This document shows, in pieces, positions 6,176-9,600 of a stretch of 9,600 bases of DNA. The position numbers were made by a program, and so were the translations under genes. The notes beneath the pieces were generated by a model. That model searched no databases, was not told where the DNA came from, and saw only the letters and a list, made by a program, of their open reading frames with translations. Source of the stretch: Endomicrobium sp. (GTDB lineage Bacteria > Elusimicrobiota > Endomicrobiia > Endomicrobiales > Endomicrobiaceae); the NCBI GenBank assembly GCA_031278405.1, contig JAITKL010000018.1:1-9600 (forward strand). The letters are read 5' to 3'. Position 1 is the stretch's first letter; each line of letters opens with the position of its first letter.

Positions 6176-6520
6176 ATGATAAAAATTGAAGCCATAGTCA
6201 GAGAAGAAAAATTAGAAGATATAAAAGAAGCTCTTACTAAAATAGAGGTTAACGGTGTTACTGTTTCACAGGTTATGGGTTGTGGAAAACAGAAAGGCTA
6301 TCAAGAGATTGTCCGCGGTATGGAAGTAAGTATTACTATGCTTCCAAAAATTAAATTTGAAATTATAGTGTCTTCCGAAGAATGGGAGCAAAAGACTATA
6401 AAAGCTATACAAGAAGCGGCTTTTACCGGCAACCCCGGCGATGGCAAGATATTCAGTTATGATTTGCGAAGCGTTATGAGAGTACGTACTAAAGAAACAG
6501 GTATGGCGGCTATAAACTAA
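6176..6520 (+). CDS. glnK: PII nitrogen regulatory protein (GlnB/GlnK family)
   Basis: PII is a trimeric cytoplasmic sensor of 2-oxoglutarate and ATP/ADP; the amt-linked form plugs AmtB through its T-loop. At 114 residues it has normal length. Seen are GCGKQKG (35-41, with Q39), the T-loop 37-55, LPKIKFEIIV (56-65, with K58), the B-loop TGNPGDGKIF (84-93) and the C-loop VMRVRT with R102 and R104. The T-loop lacks Tyr51, the site uridylylated by GlnD in E. coli: RGMEVS has Val51. Position 46 is also Val and position 49 is Met, so the cyanobacterial phosphoserine is absent too. Control by tyrosine modification is therefore unlikely and effector binding alone may act. GGAGG (6164-6168) sits seven bases before the ATG. 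It presumably shares the amtB transcript. Confidence 0.98.
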   Translation: MIKIEAIVREEKLEDIKEALTKIEVNGVTVSQVMGCGKQKGYQEIVRGMEVSITMLPKIKFEIIVSSEEWEQKTIKAIQEAAFTGNPGDGKIFSYDLRSVMRVRTKETGMAAIN

Positions 6521-6624
6521 CTTTTGAATATAAAAATATTATATTATGCGAAATTACACAGTACAAGGTATAAGTTTGTTTATTTTTATTGTGAATGATA
6601 ATTATTTCTAAATAAGGAATGATA

Positions 6625-7935
6625 ATGTCCGATTCTTCAAAAGATCTTTTTTCATCAAAATGGGGTTTTATTTTTGCTGCTGCAGGTTCTGCCATAGGAA
6701 TGGGAAATATATGGCTATTTCCATATAGAATTGGCGAGCTTGGCGGTGCAGCTTTCCTGATACCATACATTATTTGCGTTTTTGTCTTGGGTTTAATTGC
6801 AGTTATAGGTGAAATAACTTTTGGAAGACTTACAGGAAAAGGCCCTATAGGTGCTTTTACTAAAGCTTTGAGGCTTAGTGGCGGACATAATAAAGTAGGA
6901 GAATTTATAGGTTGGATACCTGTTATAGTAACTTTTGTTATTGCTTTAGGGTATAGTGTGGTGGTTGCGTGGGTTATTCGATTTTTATTTGATTCAATAA
7001 CTGTCTCTGCATTTTTTAGTATAAACAGCATTTCATATTTTAATTTGATTTCAGACAAAGGAACATCTTTCTGGGTTGTTTTAACTCTTACAATGACTGG
7101 TTTGTCAATAATAGGTGGAGTTGAAAAAGGCATAGAGAAATTAAACAAACTTATGATGCCCGCTTTCTTTATATTATTTTGTCTTTTAGTTGTAAGAGTT
7201 GCTTTTCTTCCATGCTCTATAAATGGATATAAATTTCTTTTCATTCCAAAATGGCGCATGCTTTTAAATGCTAGAACATGGATTTTGGCGTTAGGTCAGA
7301 GCTTCTATTCTCTTTCTATTTTAGGTTCTGTTCTTGTAGTATATGGTTCTTATGCGAGAAAAAGTGAAGATATTATTTATTCTGCAAAAAATGTTGCTAT
7401 TTTAAGTGTTCTCGCTTCAATTTTAGCGTCTTTAATAATTATCCCTGCAATATTTTCTTTTGGTAAAGATTTAAATTCTGGACCTTCATTAATGTTTATT
7501 ACAATACCTGATATTTTTAAGACAATACCATTAGGGCAAAGTTGCATGATAATCTTCTTTATAGCTGTTTTATTTGCAGCTATAACGTCTCTCATGAGCA
7601 TATTAGAGGTAATAATAGAGTCTATTCAAGGTAAATTAAAAATATCCAGAAAGCTCTCAGTTTTAATTTCTATAGTTATAACTGCGTTTTTTAGCATACT
7701 TACAGATGGGCATATAGATGGTCTTATGGACATTTTACAAATACATTTAGTTCCTTTTTGTGCTCTTATAGCAGGTATTTTTGTATTTTGGATTTTACCT
7801 TCAAAGAGAATTATGAAAGAAATTCAAAATGGGCGATCTGTTATGGTTAATAAGTGGCTTATACCAACTGGGCGTTACATTTTTTGTGGACTTGTGATTT
7901 TAATTTACTTGTGTAATCTTTTTCATTTAGGATAG
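6625..7935 (+). CDS. sodium-dependent transporter, NSS/SNF family
   Basis: This is an inner-membrane Na+-coupled symporter of the neurotransmitter:sodium symporter family (LeuT fold). Bacterial members take up amino acids or related amines, but substrate cannot be read from sequence. It has 436 residues and roughly 11 membrane segments, usual for bacterial members. TM1 reads WGFIFAAAGSAIGMGNIW (13-30) followed by LFPYRIGELGGAAFLIPY. TM6 reads ALGQSFYSLSILGS then VVYGSY. TM8 carries FAAITSLMSILEV, fitting the Na2-site Thr-Ser. The nearly invariant Arg after NIW/NFL (LeuT Arg30, extracellular gate) is Leu31 here, with an Arg four residues later. I prefer ATG 6625 because AAGGA (6614-6618) is then six bases upstream; ATG 6619 would abut it. 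It follows glnK by about 100 bases and may be co-transcribed or use a weak promoter (TTGTTT-17-TAATTA, 6576-6604). Confidence 0.96.
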   Translation: MSDSSKDLFSSKWGFIFAAAGSAIGMGNIWLFPYRIGELGGAAFLIPYIICVFVLGLIAVIGEITFGRLTGKGPIGAFTKALRLSGGHNKVGEFIGWIPVIVTFVIALGYSVVVAWVIRFLFDSITVSAFFSINSISYFNLISDKGTSFWVVLTLTMTGLSIIGGVEKGIEKLNKLMMPAFFILFCLLVVRVAFLPCSINGYKFLFIPKWRMLLNARTWILALGQSFYSLSILGSVLVVYGSYARKSEDIIYSAKNVAILSVLASILASLIIIPAIFSFGKDLNSGPSLMFITIPDIFKTIPLGQSCMIIFFIAVLFAAITSLMSILEVIIESIQGKLKISRKLSVLISIVITAFFSILTDGHIDGLMDILQIHLVPFCALIAGIFVFWILPSKRIMKEIQNGRSVMVNKWLIPTGRYIFCGLVILIYLCNLFHLG

Positions 7936-8478
7936 AGATATTTAGAAACGTTTGTTTTATTATGTCAAACATATCTAATTATCAGCACTTTTTTCAGAAA
8001 GTCCTACTTAGATGATAGAAACTGAGGATCGCTAGCGTTAACAAGAAAAGTAAGCGAAATATTCTAGTTGCTACTTTTAGAACACTGTAAATTATACTCA
8101 CGTACAAAACCTACAAGATCAAACTGTACTATCAGCTTGATCTTGTAGGTTTTGTCTTAGCGAATTGGTGGTTTCTGTCATCCTTATTGCTATTGCTTGT
8201 TGTCCTTTCTGGGAAGTTCATTTATTCCTTACGTCACGTTCTGTTTCCGTTTTTTGCTGGTTCGTTTCTTGTGATTTGGTAGCATTGCAAGCAAAAGCCT
8301 TTTACGCGCCACACGCATAACACATTTTGTCTGTCCCGTTTTTGGATTTGTAGTTGTTGCCTTGTGTCTATGTCGTGGGTGCAAGCATCTTTAAGATTAC
8401 TTCTATGAACTGAAGCTGTTCAGCATTGGGCTGTTGTAAAAAACATGAATACTAATGATACTAATTTTAACACTTTAA
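7936..8478. other. gene-free region after the NSS transporter, with GC-elevated block
   Basis: There is no intact gene in these 543 bases. The left part holds the 19-bp hairpin at 8104-8155. From about 8161 to 8450 base composition changes: by hand count 8161-8400 is about 42% G+C (100 of 240), against about 20% in 8461-8520, and the + strand is T-rich with C/G. Minus-strand frames have stretches such as NAEQLQFIEVILKMLAPTT and a 61-residue stretch without start codon (8419-8237), including LCVWRVKGFCLQCYQ. These may be remains of a transferred or dead gene, but no family is recognised. Confidence 0.5.
8104..8155 (+). terminator. perfect 19-bp hairpin, probable terminator
   Basis: The arms 8104-8122 and 8137-8155 are exact inverted copies over 19 bases (ACAAAACCTACAAGATCAA on the left). 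One mismatch further in, another three pairs leave a six-base loop. The right arm ends GGTTTTGT and the left starts ACAAAACC, so it could stop transcription both ways. It lies 169 bases past the NSS transporter and is the first terminator-like structure after amtB-glnK-transporter. Confidence 0.6.
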
Positions 8479-8795
8479 CTTATTCTTAATAATTTAAAAA
8501 GAACTAAAATAAACCCTACGTTGTATTTAAATAATCTTGGTATATTTGAACACAGTGGATGTGCGTATTTATCCCAAGAAGTTTTGAAATATTTAAGCAA
8601 AAAAATTGCTGTGGCAACTTGTCCCACCTCTAATTGTAAACTCGCAAGCGATATAGCTCCTGAGAAAATGGTAAATTTTGGAATTAAAGTAGCCTTGGTA
8701 CAGATGGACATGCAAGCGCAAATAACAATGCTCTTGATATGTTTAGAGAAGTGTACCTGATCACTCTACGAATGAATTCTTTAATTGATATTTAA
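8479..8795 (+). pseudogene. mtaD: amidohydrolase fragment, MTA/SAH deaminase (MtaD) type
   Basis: This is a 3' fragment of a TRZ/ATZ-type metal-dependent amidohydrolase, most like 5-methylthioadenosine/S-adenosylhomocysteine deaminase. The frame, open from 8479, reads INPTLYLNNLGIFEHSGCAY, then SKKIAVATCPTSNCKLASDI, APEKMVNFGIKVAL. These match the family's 'yL.elGll', 'v.hnPtSNlkLasGiaP...ll..Gv.valGTDG'. At about 8697 one base is missing in TTGGTACA; the next frame continues perfectly as LGTDGHASANNNALDMFREV, with the metal-binding Asp of GTDG, and ends at a stop at 8793-8795. The N-terminal two thirds (HxH motif, catalytic His and Glu region) and the C-terminus are missing, and His in 'hnPtSN' is Thr here. 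The nearby GC-rich block replaces where the N-terminal part should be. It is clearly nonfunctional; the family is well supported, the exact substrate class less so. Confidence 0.85.
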
Positions 8796-8807
8796 TAAAA
8801 ATTAATC

Positions 8808-8837
8808 ATGCCGGATTTTCCACTGGCATAATTTTTC
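8808..8837 (+). terminator. weak hairpin with T-run after the mtaD fragment
   Basis: ATGCC (8808-8812) pairs with GGCAT (8825-8829). Inside it GGA (8813-8815) can pair with TCC (8819-8821), leaving a three-base bulge. AATTTTTC follows. The place, just after the mtaD fragment ends, fits a terminator, but the stem is short and interrupted. Confidence 0.35.
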
Positions 8838-9012
8838 ATTGTTAATTATGCAATATTAGAAAATATGTTATGTGATAAAATGTATATATATTAAATTTGT
8901 TTCATATCGCAATGAAAATCTGTAAAACTGCGTGTAGTAGGTATGCTCTTTATTAAAAGATAATAAATAGTAAAATATAGAACAATTTAAGTTTAATATT
9001 AAAGACAAATAT

Positions 9013-9041
9013 TTGACAAAATGTAATAAAATACGTATAAT
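9013..9041 (+). promoter_or_regulatory. perfect-consensus sigma-70 promoter
   Basis: TTGACA (9013-9018) and TATAAT (9036-9041) are separated by exactly 17 bases, the full housekeeping consensus in both boxes. Transcription should start near 9048 on the + strand, reading through the helix-turn-helix pseudogene into the repeat-protein gene at 9355. Such an exact match is notable because the first gene behind it is broken. Confidence 0.8.
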
Positions 9042-9083
9042 TTTAATATAAAAAGACATTTAACGATAATTTAAGAATAAAAA

Positions 9084-9317
9084 ATGGAAAAACACAGGAT
9101 AATTCAAATAGCAAATAATAGATATTAAAGAACTTTCAGAATATTTAGGAATAGGAAAGTCTAAAATTTATAGTTTAATAAGAATAAAAAAATTCCTGCT
9201 TCAAAAATAGAAAGACAATATAGATTCTCAAGAGATATAGTAGATTCTTGGCTTAGAGATAAAATAACCACCAAAAAAGAAAAAGTTTTTCAACAAAATG
9301 CAGTTCGGTGTAGATAA
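9084..9317 (+). pseudogene. excisionase/MerR-type helix-turn-helix protein, frameshifted
   Basis: This is a small DNA-binding protein of the excisionase-like helix-turn-helix class, now frameshifted. From ATG 9084 the frame gives MEKHRIIQIANN. It must shift near 9118 to give DIKELSEYLGIGKSKIYSLI (family 'tvkEvAeyLgvs..tiY.lir'). It must shift back at a seven-A run (9186-9192) to give KIPASKIERQYRFSRDIVDS and WLRDK (family 'g.iPa.kvg..wRf...did.WL'), ending at the stop at 9315-9317. The second shift returns to the original frame, so the two indels offset each other; the stop at 9126 still breaks the normal reading. About 75 residues would be the intact size. It lies behind a consensus promoter and 37 bases before the repeat-protein gene. 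Xis-like genes often mark mobile elements, but no integrase is present in the window. Confidence 0.8.
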
Positions 9318-9354
9318 ATAAATAAATCAATTTGCAATTACAGGAGGGTGTAAA

Positions 9355-9600
9355 ATGGCTGAAAAAGTAAAGAAAGTTGGAGTAAAGAGAGAATCCGGAT
9401 ATCTTTACTTTATTGACAAGCAGGGCGATATCTCAAGATCAGTTATGAGCAGAGGCGGTAAAAAAAAAGGTGGGAAACCTCCAAAAGTAACAAAAGTAGA
9501 GAAATTAGAGCTTAATAAAGAAAAAGGCTACTTTTACTTTATTGACAAGCAGGGCGATATCTCAAGATCAGCTATGAGCAGAGGCGGTAAAAAAAAGGCT
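9355..9600 (+). CDS. small basic protein with 43-residue repeats (partial, runs off window)
   Basis: The frame opens at ATG 9355 with a strong AGGAGG (9342-9347) seven bases upstream and stays open for 82 codons to the end of the window. It begins MAEKVKKVGVKRESGYLYFI, and then repeats a unit: GYLYFIDKQGDISRS, VMSRGGKKK, a linker GGKPPKVTKVEKLELNKEK, then GYFYFIDKQGDISRS, AMSRGGKKK. The period is 43 residues. The protein is strongly basic, with no signal peptide and no membrane segment in the visible part. The YFID..GD..R pattern resembles small uncharacterised bacterial proteins I recall from other phyla, usually with a single unit, but I cannot name a family or function. The basic GGKKK tails would suit binding to nucleic acid or another polyanion; that is inference. 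The true length is unknown. Confidence 0.85.
   Translation, partial: MAEKVKKVGVKRESGYLYFIDKQGDISRSVMSRGGKKKGGKPPKVTKVEKLELNKEKGYFYFIDKQGDISRSAMSRGGKKKA
9404..9596 (+). repeat. two near-identical 64-base direct repeats, 129 bases apart
   Basis: Copy 1 (9404-9467) and copy 2 (9533-9596) inside the repeat-protein gene differ at only one base (T9443 versus C9572, Val versus Ala) over 64 bases. The bases between and before them have diverged. Each copy ends in a run of eight or nine A residues within Gly-Lys-Lys-Lys. The copies probably come from recent duplication or are kept alike by gene conversion; the A-runs are slippage-prone. Confidence 0.9.

Noticed and set aside
6510..7259. A 249-residue minus-strand frame
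   Set aside because: It lies antisense over the start of the NSS transporter, whose motifs are unmistakable; the translation is Ile/Thr/Pro-rich with no domain.
8868..9059. A 63-residue minus-strand hydrophobic frame
   Set aside because: The sequence is extremely AT-rich, has no ribosome binding site, and covers the consensus + strand promoter at 9013-9041.
9404..9596. Direct repeats as a CRISPR array
   Set aside because: There are only two copies with a 65-base gap, in frame inside a protein gene with a good ribosome binding site; they encode a protein repeat.

Overview
The window is AT-rich (roughly a third G+C by eye), and in several loci only one member of an operon is still intact. Gene content, synteny and the heavy load of broken genes suggest a reduced, host-associated bacterium. 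I think of an Elusimicrobia/Endomicrobium-type gut-protist symbiont, but this lineage is an inference from memory and cannot be proved from the window.

Left part, 1-2837: a decaying housekeeping operon read on the + strand. It holds the 3' end of a 7TM-HD (PgpH-like) phosphohydrolase pseudogene, intact ybeY, a CNNM/CBS-domain (CorC/TlyC-type) pseudogene, intact recO, and an unidentified degraded gene followed by a hairpin-plus-T-run terminator. The ends of neighbouring genes overlap (310/332, 723/762, 1710/1725), which is the original operon packing preserved around genes that have since died. Only the rRNA-maturation gene (ybeY) and the recombination-repair gene (recO) stayed open.

Middle, 2838-4918: a short degraded minus-strand remnant (about 3016-3205), then an intact minus-strand gene for a secreted coiled-coil protein (3371-4189). 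A 729-base divergent intergenic region follows. It carries a perfect 19-bp inverted repeat, a strong sigma-70-type promoter for the ammonium gene and a leader with two hairpins.

Nitrogen and transport module, 4919-7935: amtB (ammonium channel), glnK (PII signal protein, which lacks the usual uridylylated tyrosine) and an NSS/SNF-family sodium-coupled transporter. AmtB and PII form a standard channel and gate pair. The transporter probably brings in an amino acid or related amine. Together they suggest that nitrogen capture is under selection while neighbouring genes decay.

Right part, 7936-9600: a 19-bp hairpin (probable terminator), a GC-elevated gene-free block, a frameshifted 3' fragment of an MtaD-type amidohydrolase, a frameshifted excisionase/MerR-like helix-turn-helix gene behind a perfect TTGACA-17-TATAAT promoter, and the start of a small basic protein built of 43-residue repeats that runs off the window.
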